DNA of 64,000 nucleotides from Edaphocola aurantiacus. GTDB taxonomy: Bacteria; Bacteroidota; Bacteroidia; Chitinophagales; Chitinophagaceae. Made by a program: the position numbers and the translations under genes. How positions within the stretch are numbered: position 1 is the first letter of the stretch; each line of letters opens with the position of its first letter. This document shows, piece after piece, positions 53,700 to 62,040 of the stretch. Under the pieces are notes generated by a model that was not told where the DNA came from, ran no database searches, and saw only the letters and a program-made list of their open reading frames with translations. Where the stretch lies: the NCBI RefSeq assembly GCF_019797745.1, contig NZ_VOSI01000002.1:886527-950526 (forward strand). The letters are read 5' to 3'.

Positions 53700-55598
53700 T
53701 TATTTTCGGTCACTCATCATATAGATGACCTTATCTTTTTTACCCAGGAAGTAGAACAGGGAGAACTGTACATTAGGGTATTGGTATAATTGTGTAGACA
53801 GCTGAGAAGTCTTACTTACGTTTGTCCATAAAGTATGGCTTACACGCATATCCAGGCTTATGTTTTTCGACAGGTCATAAACAATACCTGCAGTATAACC
53901 CAGTCCCATGCGGGAACGGAAGTCCTGCTGATTGATCTTGCCGCCGCCAGACACCAGTGCTGTTTCAGACAGTACCGTTTTCGCCGATTCCATATCCTTG
54001 TTCAGGATAGAAGTATACTTAACCGGCGAGAAATAAGTAGCCTGTAATCCTCCGAAAACAGAGAACTTGCTCAGCTGGTATCTTAAGGTAACCGGAATCT
54101 CAAAGCTGGTGATGTTATCTAACTGATAGCTGTTTTGTTTGTTATATTCAGTAGCACTGTACATCGTTTGACCGTTAACTACAGTACTGGTCTGGTTTTC
54201 GTATGATTTAAAAGATTCCAGGATATTCTGAGGCAGTAAACCCTGGTGGCTGTATTTCAGCTCTGCACCTAAGGTCAGGCGCTCTTTTAATTCATAATAA
54301 GCACCGATACTGAAATGATAACCGGTAGGCATATAAGTGCTCAGGGTAGAGTTCATACCTATAGCAGCACTGAAGTAATAAGGCTTTTCCATGCTCAGGT
54401 AATTGCTCAGCACATCATAGAAATGCTTGGCAAAGCTACCTTTCTGAGCTGTAGTGCTGGCCACTTTATATTCACTTAAAGGGGCTACACTTACATTAGA
54501 CTCAGCAACAGAAGCCGTATTATTATTACTTAAGCTTGGTGCCAGGATAGAAGCGGCTCTTGCTTTAACAAAGATGCCCGTGTTTCTGCTGGTAATTGCC
54601 AGCAGCTCCATTTTGTCCTGAGGGTTCAACGGGGCTAAAAATTTGCGGGTAACCCGTACATTTTTCACCGTGTCCATTACAACGCCGGCAACCTTCTGTC
54701 CCTTATCATCTTTGATCAGGTGACGTACCGCGTGAATCTCGTTTACCGTTTTAGATTGCTCTTTATACCATTCGTTTTGCTGAGTCAGTACAAATTTCTG
54801 TGTACTGCCTGGTACTACTGCTGCGTATTGCGTATCAGCAGGCTGTTTTGGAGTGTAAAGACTTTTATCAATAGTAGCCATAGCTTTTTCAGCCGCAGTT
54901 GTATTGAAATCTGTTTGTCCGGCAGCGGTTTGCTGTGGTAATCCGGCAAGGTTTTGAGTAATCTGATCATTCACCGCCAGGGCCTGCTGTTGCTGGGCAG
55001 CAGCCTGGTTGCGTTGCTTACGGGAACCATGTCCTTTAGCAGGCTGTACAGTAGCATTGCTATGTTGCACAGACGCAGTTCCTCCAATACCGGCTACACT
55101 ATGGTTGCCCGATTGAGGGGTATTATGTTCAGCATTACTATGATTGGCGCTGGCATTGCTTCTGTTGCTCCGGTTGCCGGTAACAGCAGCATGATCTGCA
55201 GATGCAGCAGCGTTTACCTGTGCCACATCAGATGATGTAGCAGCTACTGATGCAGATGAAGCCGTTCCGTCCTGGGAAACACTATTGTGATCTCCTGTTA
55301 CAGAAGAAGCATTTCCTGTGCCGGAGGCCGGGCTTCCCTGTTCCGTACTGGTCTCGCTGAACAATACTGGTCTGCTCTGGTTATACTGCCAGGTAACCGC
55401 AGTAGTGCCTATACCCAGCGTAAGCAGGGCCAGGGCCACATAACGGTTCAGGCTACCACCGGCCAAACCTCCGCCGGTAGTACCTGCAGACTCCAGCAGA
55501 TGCTGCATATTGCCCCAGGCGCCGGGAGGAATACGCTCCTCACGATCCGGCTTACCCTTGAACAGGTCGTCTACCTTTATAAATTCGTTATTACTCAC
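53700..55598 (-). CDS. Inner-membrane-anchored protein with C-terminal outer-membrane beta-barrel domain (sigma-linked)
   Basis: 632 residues, no N-terminal signal peptide. Residues ~1-50 are soluble with VDDLFKGKPDREERIPPGAW, the D-x-L-F-[RK]-x-K...PP...W pattern seen in Bacteroidota proteins encoded after ECF sigma genes. One hydrophobic helix (~52-70) follows. Then ~75-250 is a Ser/Asn/Thr/His/Ala/Gln-rich low-complexity linker (many SNASANHSN-like stretches), ~250-400 a mixed linker, and ~405-632 an outer-membrane beta-barrel (alternating strands, ending QFSLFYFLGKKDKVIYMMSDRK). The start is 5 bases from the ECF sigma stop, so they are one operon. It may link outer-membrane events to the sigma factor. 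The barrel-in-the-outer-membrane topology is inference. Confidence 0.75.
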   Translation of the reverse strand: MSNNEFIKVDDLFKGKPDREERIPPGAWGNMQHLLESAGTTGGGLAGGSLNRYVALALLTLGIGTTAVTWQYNQSRPVLFSETSTEQGSPASGTGNASSVTGDHNSVSQDGTASSASVAATSSDVAQVNAAASADHAAVTGNRSNRSNASANHSNAEHNTPQSGNHSVAGIGGTASVQHSNATVQPAKGHGSRKQRNQAAAQQQQALAVNDQITQNLAGLPQQTAAGQTDFNTTAAEKAMATIDKSLYTPKQPADTQYAAVVPGSTQKFVLTQQNEWYKEQSKTVNEIHAVRHLIKDDKGQKVAGVVMDTVKNVRVTRKFLAPLNPQDKMELLAITSRNTGIFVKARAASILAPSLSNNNTASVAESNVSVAPLSEYKVASTTAQKGSFAKHFYDVLSNYLSMEKPYYFSAAIGMNSTLSTYMPTGYHFSIGAYYELKERLTLGAELKYSHQGLLPQNILESFKSYENQTSTVVNGQTMYSATEYNKQNSYQLDNITSFEIPVTLRYQLSKFSVFGGLQATYFSPVKYTSILNKDMESAKTVLSETALVSGGGKINQQDFRSRMGLGYTAGIVYDLSKNISLDMRVSHTLWTNVSKTSQLSTQLYQYPNVQFSLFYFLGKKDKVIYMMSDRK

Positions 55599-55603
55599 AG
55601 CAA

Positions 55604-56182
55604 TTATTTTTTTAAATGTAAACCTTGCTTTTCTATTTTTTCCTTTAATATTTTCCTTGCTTCAGAAAGATACCATTTAGAGGTCCCTTCACTGATGCCA
55701 ATGTGTTTCGATATTTCTTTATGGGACAGATCTTCAAAAACATACATGTTAAAGACCACGCGTGCGGTCTCGGGAAGACTGTATACCAGTTTCATCAGAT
55801 CGTCATAATACATATTACTGGCAGCATCCTTCAGCACAAATTCATCCTTCTCTACTAGTAGTACATTATCACTATATTTTACCTGCGATTTTGCGAAATC
55901 CGATACAGAGTGGAACACAATTTTGCGTAGCCATCCCTCAAAAGATCCTTTAAAACCATAGCTGCCCATCTTTTGGAAAGCACGTAAAAAACCATTATTC
56001 AATATCTCCTCAGCCAGCTCAGAAGCCGGAAAATATCTGCGGACCATACCCATCATTTTAGGGTAGAATAGCTCATATAACTTCGCCTGTGCGCCGCGTT
56101 CATTGCGCACACAACCAGTTATTAACGCTTCCAGTTCGCTTGTACTTGTCAACACGTTATGATATGCCAAAGAAAATGACAA
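55604..56182 (-). CDS. RNA polymerase ECF-type sigma factor
   Basis: 192 residues. Sigma region 2 (~27-95: AQAKLYELFYPKMMGMVRRYF...EEILNNGFLRAFQKMGSY...FEGWLRKIVFHSVSDF) and region 4 (~130-185: YSLPETARVVFNMYVFEDLSHKEISKHIGISEGTSKWYLSEARKIL), no region 3. It redirects RNA polymerase to a small regulon. The barrel/anchor protein follows after 5 bases and is the expected antisigma or sensor partner. It reads away from the phosphoesterase locus that starts at 56495. Confidence 0.93.
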   Translation of the reverse strand: MSFSLAYHNVLTSTSELEALITGCVRNERGAQAKLYELFYPKMMGMVRRYFPASELAEEILNNGFLRAFQKMGSYGFKGSFEGWLRKIVFHSVSDFAKSQVKYSDNVLLVEKDEFVLKDAASNMYYDDLMKLVYSLPETARVVFNMYVFEDLSHKEISKHIGISEGTSKWYLSEARKILKEKIEKQGLHLKK

Positions 56183-56494
56183 TGTATTTAGATATTATTT
56201 GCTTGATTATAAAGACAGTGGGCCTTTATAAATAGGTTGGTAAATATAATCTTTTTTGCATAAATATTGTTTTTACTACTATGGTAGAGCCAGTTAATTG
56301 AAAATTTTTGACCATAATCTGCAAATTATCAATTAATTAAAGTTCGGTTAACGAATCAATAACAATAATTCATAACTACCTCAAAATTGTTATTTCAAGA
56401 TTAACCCCGGGTTAATATCAAGTCTGACAATGGTAATGGTATGCTAACAGCCTGTTAATCTCGCCATCCTAATTTCGCGAAAAATTCACAGTAT
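56183..56494. promoter_or_regulatory. Divergent control region between the ECF sigma and TonB/phosphoesterase loci
   Basis: 312 A/T-rich bases with no gene. Contents: a near-palindrome TTCGGTTAACGAA (56343-56355, one mismatch), a perfect 8-1-8 palindrome ATTAACCCCGGGTTAAT (56400-56416) and a perfect 6-1-6 palindrome TAACAGCCTGTTA (56445-56457). The last two centres are 43 bases apart, about four helical turns, and share TTAAC/GTTAA half-sites. They could be operators for a dimeric repressor or activator. No exact TAnnTTTG facing the + strand was seen. Confidence 0.5.
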
Positions 56495-56506
56495 ATGATT
56501 ACGCTC

Positions 56507-57124
56507 ATGAAAATATTGTACCGCAAGCTGGTGCAGGTAGTTGCCGGTATTGCTTTCATCAGTCTGACTTCTATGACTGTAGAGGCTGCAAAAGGACATG
56601 TATTGATTATCACTGCTGTAGATAATATAAAGTCCAATCATTACTATGATGACTATATCGCGAAAGAAATGGGCGTTGCGGTAGATAGCCTGGACTATTA
56701 TTTTAACGGTTCTGTAACCCGTCACCTGCAAAGTCTTCATGAGGGTACGCTAGAATATATTTTATTACCGGAGACCGACCTGCCGGCAGTGAAAGATGAT
56801 ATAGAAATATCCGGAGAAGCAGAAGGTTCCGTTGCCTCTGTAGATAAAATGAGCCTGGAAGAATATCACTCCCTGCTGGAAAAAAATAAAACAGAATTCT
56901 TATTGGTCATCAATCAGCATTACCTGAAGAAGATGGAATCCGGTACAATGAACACCGTGTTTCATATTGTGAGTTATACTTTGTTTGATAAAGACAAGAA
57001 GCAGCTGAATACCTCCAGCCTGTATTACTCCACCATAAAACTGGACAAGCCCAACAAAATGGAATCTCAGTTAAGGAAGACCGCAACAAAGATGGCTTCC
57101 AAACTGGAGAAAGTAGTTTCCTGA
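56507..57124 (+). CDS. Small exported protein of unknown function
   Basis: 205 residues from the ATG at 56507 (an ATG four codons upstream is also possible). Signal peptide (MKILYRKLVQ..., cut near VEA-AKG, ~28). The mature part is polar, mixed alpha/beta, without Cys or a known domain. It lies 64 bases ahead of the TonB-dependent receptor gene on the same strand and may be co-transcribed. A role as periplasmic accessory to the receptor is speculation. Confidence 0.65.
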   Translation: MKILYRKLVQVVAGIAFISLTSMTVEAAKGHVLIITAVDNIKSNHYYDDYIAKEMGVAVDSLDYYFNGSVTRHLQSLHEGTLEYILLPETDLPAVKDDIEISGEAEGSVASVDKMSLEEYHSLLEKNKTEFLLVINQHYLKKMESGTMNTVFHIVSYTLFDKDKKQLNTSSLYYSTIKLDKPNKMESQLRKTATKMASKLEKVVS

Positions 57125-57188
57125 GGCTGGTCCGGGACCAATCCCGCATACTTCACTAACTATATAAACTTTTAAATTTTAACAGTCA

Positions 57189-60100
57189 ATGATCGAAAGA
57201 TTTACAAAAGCATCAGTGTTGCTGGCAGCAGCGACACTGACAGCCACCACTATGGTATATGCCCAGGGTAATGAGGCTATCGTATCTGGTGTCGTAAAGG
57301 ATGAAAACAAAGGAACGGTTATAGGGGCGCAGGTAGTAGTGAAGAATGAATCGACCGGTTTTACCGCATCTACCGTAACCAACGAGAGCGGTAAATACAT
57401 CTTCAAGCAATTGCCCCTTGGAGATAACTACACCATTACGGTTTCTGTAATGGGTCAGGGCGAACAAAAGAAAACGGGCTATGTCCTGAACCAGGGCGAT
57501 CAGCTGGTGGTGAACTTTGACATGCAGACTACCTCCTCAGAACTGAAAGAGGTTGCTGTTGTTGCGAATTCACTGAGAAAATCGATCAACACTTTAGGCG
57601 CTTCTACTTCAGTATCTGCAAAGGACCTGACACAGCTGCCGGTAAATGGCCGTAACTTCAACTCCCTTATCGATCTGTCTCCGCTGAGTAGCGGAAGCAG
57701 TCTGGGTGGTCAGTTGGCGTCTTCTACCAACTACACTATTGATGGGATGAATGCAAGAGGTACCATCGCAGGTGGTTCCACTTCCGGAGCATATTCTATC
57801 TCCATGGAAGCGATCCGTGAGTTTAAAATCATTACCAATGAATATGATGTAACCAACGGTCGTGCCGGTGGTGGTACAATCAGTACAGTGACCAAATCCG
57901 GTACAAATACCATGCACGGTAGCGTATTCGGTTATGGAAGAACAGACTGGCTGTCCAGCCCTTACGATATCCGCGGTAATAAAAGAGTAAATGACTTCTC
58001 TACGTATCAGTATGGTTTCTCCCTGGGTGGACCGATTCTCAAAGATCGCGCACACTTCTTCATCGTATGGGACAGACAGCAGGATGCCCGTCCGCTGAAC
58101 ATTGCGAATATCCGTACCTCGTCCGATGTAGCAGCATTCAATGTAACACAACAGACGCTGGATAATTATATGGACATCGCCCGCTCCAAATACGGCGTAT
58201 CCGACAATCCACAATTCGGCTCTTTCGATAAGCGTAAGACTACAGATGCGGTATTTGCCCGTGTAGACTGGCAGATCAACTCCCGCAACCTGCTTACCTT
58301 CCGTAACAATTTTGTATACGAGTTCGATAACCAGTCAGAAGGTGATAACTCCGGTATCAACCTGTTTGAATCTTACATCAACCGTAAGAGAGTAGATAAC
58401 AGTTTAATGGCTTCATTACGTACACAGGTAAATCCTAAAGTGACGAATGAGCTGAAAGCACAATACTTCATTCAGCAGGAAGATGTACTGACGAATGATA
58501 AAGAATTACCGGTAGCGAATATTCCGCGTGGAATTGTGGAGAATGTAGAATCTATCGACGAGAACGGTAAAAAATACTTTAACTCTATCCAGCTCGGCGG
58601 TCAGCGCTTTGCGCCGGAGTGGTTTAAAGGAAGTACGGTGCAACTGGTAGATAATGTATACTATAATACAGAAAAAGTAAAATATACCTTCGGTATTGAC
58701 CTGATGTATTATCGCATGAATTCCCGTTATGGTAGTGAAATGAACGGTCGTTTCTACTTTACCGGTATGGATAATTTCAATAACATGACACCTTACCGTT
58801 ATGCCCGTGAAATCTATCTGAACGAAGATCAGGCCAACCAGGTACATCAGTTGACCTCTGGTGCATATGCACAGCTGGAAACCCGCCTGGCAAAAGGCCT
58901 GGACTTCATGGCTGGCGTGCGTCTGGATAATACACAATACCTGAATGGTGCCAATTATAATGAGGTTGCCGACAGAACATTAGGCATCCGTACCGATCAG
59001 AAAATCAATACCCTGCAGGTACAGCCACGTATCCAGTTTACCTGGGATGTAAATGAGAAGCGTAAAGACATCGTTCGTTTCGGTGCCGGTATCTTCGGTT
59101 CCGCGCTGAACCCGTACTCCATGATCAACAACATGCTGTTTGACGGTACAAAAGTTGCTTCTGTAGACATTACCGGAAGCCTGGTGCCGACACCTGATTT
59201 TCCTGGATACAGAAACAATCCTGCAACCGCTCCGGGTACCGATCTGTTCAATATTCCGGGTGTAGAAAAACTGATCACCATCAATGCCAACAGCAAGGAT
59301 GTAAAAGTACCTACGCTGTATAAAACAAACCTTTCTTATAACCACTTCTTCAGCGATAAATTACGCGTAGGTGTTACAGCATATGCGAGCTGGGCACGTA
59401 ATAACTATATGTATGTAGACCGCAATATGGTCGACAATCCATACTTCACTATCGAAGAAGAAGCCAACAGAGGTGTATATGTACCGGCAAGCACCATCAA
59501 CCCTTCAAACGGTGCTACCAACTGGGTAAATGGTCGTAAGACTACAGAACTGGGACGCGTACTGGAGCTGGTAAGCGATGGTAAAAAAGATCAGTATGCA
59601 GTAGTATTAGACGCGACATGGCGCTACTGGAGAGATGGTCAGCTGACGGCTTCTTATACCTGGAATGATTCTAAAGACAATACCTCTTACAACGGTAACG
59701 TAGCCAATACGGCAACCCTGGATCTGATGGTCGGTTCCGATCCGCGTGATCTGTCTAAAATGACTTATTCAAATAACCAGTTCCGTCACAAAGCAGTATT
59801 CTACGCTTCTACACCAAGTATTAAAGGATTCTCTGCAGGTATCCGTTTCTCCGGTATCGGTGGTACCCGCTACTCCCTTGCGGTGAGTGGTAATATGAAT
59901 GGTGATTTCGTTTCTTCTAATGACCTCGCTTACGTTTATGACCCTAATAGTCCGTCTACGCCTCAGTATCTGAAAGATGGTATCAATGCGATACTGAACA
60001 ATCCGGATGCAGAACAGTCCGTAAAAGATTATATCCGTAAAAGCTTTGGTCAGATTGCAGAACGTAATGGTGGTATCAATGGCTTCTATGGAGTATTTGA

Positions 60101-60356
60101 CCTGAGAGTGGCCAAGCGTTTCAACATTAATCGTCAGCATGGTATCGAATTAACCTTGGACATCTTTAACGTAGCCAATATGTTGAATAAGGACTGGGCA
60201 GTAAAAAGAGATCTGGGTAAACAGAATATCTACACGATCAAAAACTTCAACCCGACCGCACAGAACTATACTTACAATGTGCGCACAACAACAGGCGTAT
60301 CCAGCTATAGCGGAACTCCGTTCCAGTGCCAGTTAGGTCTTAGATATAGCTTCTAA
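57189..60356 (+). CDS. TonB-dependent receptor, Oar-like, with carboxypeptidase-regulatory domain
   Basis: 1055 residues. Signal peptide (~1-25, cut after VYA), a carboxypeptidase-regulatory-like beta-sandwich (~30-115, VSGVVKDENKGTVIGAQVVVKN), a TonB plug (~125-230, VNGRNFNSLIDLSP; STNYTIDGMNARG) and a large barrel ending in an aromatic residue (LGLRYSF). The plug with RNF..L..L.PG and EAIREF.I.TNEYD matches Oar/CirA-type receptors rather than SusC, and there is no susD. It imports a bulky substrate with TonB energy. The downstream phosphoesterases suggest a phosphorylated organic compound. Confidence 0.9.
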   Translation: MIERFTKASVLLAAATLTATTMVYAQGNEAIVSGVVKDENKGTVIGAQVVVKNESTGFTASTVTNESGKYIFKQLPLGDNYTITVSVMGQGEQKKTGYVLNQGDQLVVNFDMQTTSSELKEVAVVANSLRKSINTLGASTSVSAKDLTQLPVNGRNFNSLIDLSPLSSGSSLGGQLASSTNYTIDGMNARGTIAGGSTSGAYSISMEAIREFKIITNEYDVTNGRAGGGTISTVTKSGTNTMHGSVFGYGRTDWLSSPYDIRGNKRVNDFSTYQYGFSLGGPILKDRAHFFIVWDRQQDARPLNIANIRTSSDVAAFNVTQQTLDNYMDIARSKYGVSDNPQFGSFDKRKTTDAVFARVDWQINSRNLLTFRNNFVYEFDNQSEGDNSGINLFESYINRKRVDNSLMASLRTQVNPKVTNELKAQYFIQQEDVLTNDKELPVANIPRGIVENVESIDENGKKYFNSIQLGGQRFAPEWFKGSTVQLVDNVYYNTEKVKYTFGIDLMYYRMNSRYGSEMNGRFYFTGMDNFNNMTPYRYAREIYLNEDQANQVHQLTSGAYAQLETRLAKGLDFMAGVRLDNTQYLNGANYNEVADRTLGIRTDQKINTLQVQPRIQFTWDVNEKRKDIVRFGAGIFGSALNPYSMINNMLFDGTKVASVDITGSLVPTPDFPGYRNNPATAPGTDLFNIPGVEKLITINANSKDVKVPTLYKTNLSYNHFFSDKLRVGVTAYASWARNNYMYVDRNMVDNPYFTIEEEANRGVYVPASTINPSNGATNWVNGRKTTELGRVLELVSDGKKDQYAVVLDATWRYWRDGQLTASYTWNDSKDNTSYNGNVANTATLDLMVGSDPRDLSKMTYSNNQFRHKAVFYASTPSIKGFSAGIRFSGIGGTRYSLAVSGNMNGDFVSSNDLAYVYDPNSPSTPQYLKDGINAILNNPDAEQSVKDYIRKSFGQIAERNGGINGFYGVFDLRVAKRFNINRQHGIELTLDIFNVANMLNKDWAVKRDLGKQNIYTIKNFNPTAQNYTYNVRTTTGVSSYSGTPFQCQLGLRYSF

Positions 60357-60393
60357 ACTGGATCGAATAGTACACGATAAATTTTATTCTCAA

Positions 60394-60425
60394 GGCATAC
60401 CCGAATCCCGGATTGCGGGTATGCC
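60394..60425 (+). terminator. Hairpin between receptor and phosphoesterase genes
   Basis: 10-bp GC-rich stem GGCATACCCG/CGGGTATGCC followed by T6, 38 bases after the receptor stop and only 24 bases before the next start. It should partly or wholly uncouple receptor and enzyme expression, unless a promoter lies in the 18-base remainder. Confidence 0.8.
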
Positions 60426-60448
60426 TTTTTTAAATTAATGATCATAAG

Positions 60449-62026
60449 ATGAAATTGCATTCACTCCTTTATACAGTAAGTGCGATGCTGTTGAGCAGCG
60501 CCGCGATTGCCCAGCATACGACCGTTTCCGGCTTTGTTTTTGAAGATAAGAACAATAACGGCACTAAAGAATCCACTGAAAAAGGCCTGGCAAATGTTGC
60601 CGTATCAAATGGTAAAGATGTCGTATTGACTGATGCCAAAGGACAGTACAGCCTTAATATAGCTAATGACAATATTATTTTTGTCATTAAGCCAACCGGA
60701 TATAAAGTGCCGCTGGATGAGTATAATCTTCCTAAAAGCTATGCACTGCATAAGCCGCAGGGCACACCGGCTCATTTTAAATTCAAAGGTGCACAGCAAA
60801 GTATAGATGCGCAACGCAGTCTGGACTTCGGTTTGGTGGCACAGAAAGAGGCAAATGATTTTGCAGTATACGTTTTCGGAGATCCGCAGCCTTATACAAT
60901 GGAGGAGATCCAGTATTTCGATAAAGCGATTATCCAGGAAGCGAAGAGCAATAATAGAATTGCATTCGGAATCAGTATGGGTGACCTGGTAGGAGATAAC
61001 CTTGATCTGCACACACCATATAAAGAGGTCATCAAGAAAATGGACATGCCCTGGTATAATGTTATGGGCAACCATGATATGAACTACGATGCAACAGCCG
61101 ATTCTTTGTCAGATGAGACATTCGAGAAAAACTTTGGTCCGGCCAACTATGCATTCAACTATGGCAATGCCCACTTCATTGTGCTGGATGATATTTTATA
61201 TCCCGATCCCAGAGATGGTAAAGGCTACTGGGGCGGTTTCAGACCAGATCAGCTGGCTTTTATCAAAAATGACCTGCAGCATGTATCTAAAGACAAGCTG
61301 ATTGTATTGAATTTCCATATTCCTTTACTGATTACCGGAGAGGATGAGTTTATTCATCAGGATCGTCAGGCCCTGTTCGATCTGCTGGAAGGTTATGAGA
61401 ATGTACTGGCGATATCCGCACATACCCATCTGCAAAGACATAATTTCTATTCCATCACGGATGGCTGGAGAAACAGGAAGCCTTTGCATGAATATAATGT
61501 GGGTACCACATCCGGCGACTGGTATTCCGGCAGAATAAATGAACAAGGAGTGCCCGCTTCTACAATGAGAGATGGAACGCCTAAAGGATATGCCGTAATG
61601 CAGGTAAAGAACAATACCTATACACTGGATTACAAAGTAGCCGGAGCGCCTCAGGATTATCAGATCAATATCTATGCCCCGAAAGTACTGGCAAAAGATA
61701 AGCGTACCTCAGCATCAATATTCGCCAACTTCTTTATGGGAACTGCAACTGACAAGGTGTACTGCAGAATCGATAACGGAGACTGGAAACCGATGAAATA
61801 TGTTGTGGATGTAGACCCTTCCTTCCAGGCCATTAATATGCAGTATGATCAGTCACCGGTACTGCTGGATGGCAGAAGACCAAGTGTGCCGGAAGCTTCA
61901 ACCCATTTATGGATGGTGAATATACCTACCAAACTCATAGCAGGGGAACATACTATTGAAGTAAAGGCAACCGACATGTTCGGTAAAACATACACTCAAA
62001 AGAGCACTTATAAAATCGTTGAATAA
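60449..62026 (+). CDS. Exported calcineurin-like phosphoesterase (MetallophosN/C type)
   Basis: 525 residues. Signal peptide (~1-21, cut after AIA), an N-terminal SdrD/CNA-B-like domain (~23-130, VSGFVFEDKNNNGTKES), a metallophosphoesterase core (~140-370) with GDPQ, GDLVGDN, GNHDMN, NFHIP and SAHTHLQ blocks, which supply the two-metal ligands, and a C-terminal calcineurin-associated beta domain (~380-525). In the first block Gln replaces the usual His, as in other members of this subfamily. It probably hydrolyses phosphate esters in the periplasm or on the outer membrane. Paired with the downstream phosphodiesterase (14-base gap). Confidence 0.9.
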   Translation: MKLHSLLYTVSAMLLSSAAIAQHTTVSGFVFEDKNNNGTKESTEKGLANVAVSNGKDVVLTDAKGQYSLNIANDNIIFVIKPTGYKVPLDEYNLPKSYALHKPQGTPAHFKFKGAQQSIDAQRSLDFGLVAQKEANDFAVYVFGDPQPYTMEEIQYFDKAIIQEAKSNNRIAFGISMGDLVGDNLDLHTPYKEVIKKMDMPWYNVMGNHDMNYDATADSLSDETFEKNFGPANYAFNYGNAHFIVLDDILYPDPRDGKGYWGGFRPDQLAFIKNDLQHVSKDKLIVLNFHIPLLITGEDEFIHQDRQALFDLLEGYENVLAISAHTHLQRHNFYSITDGWRNRKPLHEYNVGTTSGDWYSGRINEQGVPASTMRDGTPKGYAVMQVKNNTYTLDYKVAGAPQDYQINIYAPKVLAKDKRTSASIFANFFMGTATDKVYCRIDNGDWKPMKYVVDVDPSFQAINMQYDQSPVLLDGRRPSVPEASTHLWMVNIPTKLIAGEHTIEVKATDMFGKTYTQKSTYKIVE

Positions 62027-62040
62027 AAAATATTAAATTC

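Noticed and set aside
57609..58214. 201-codon minus-strand ORF inside the TonB receptor gene
   Set aside because: Shadow of a receptor with convincing plug and barrel motifs.
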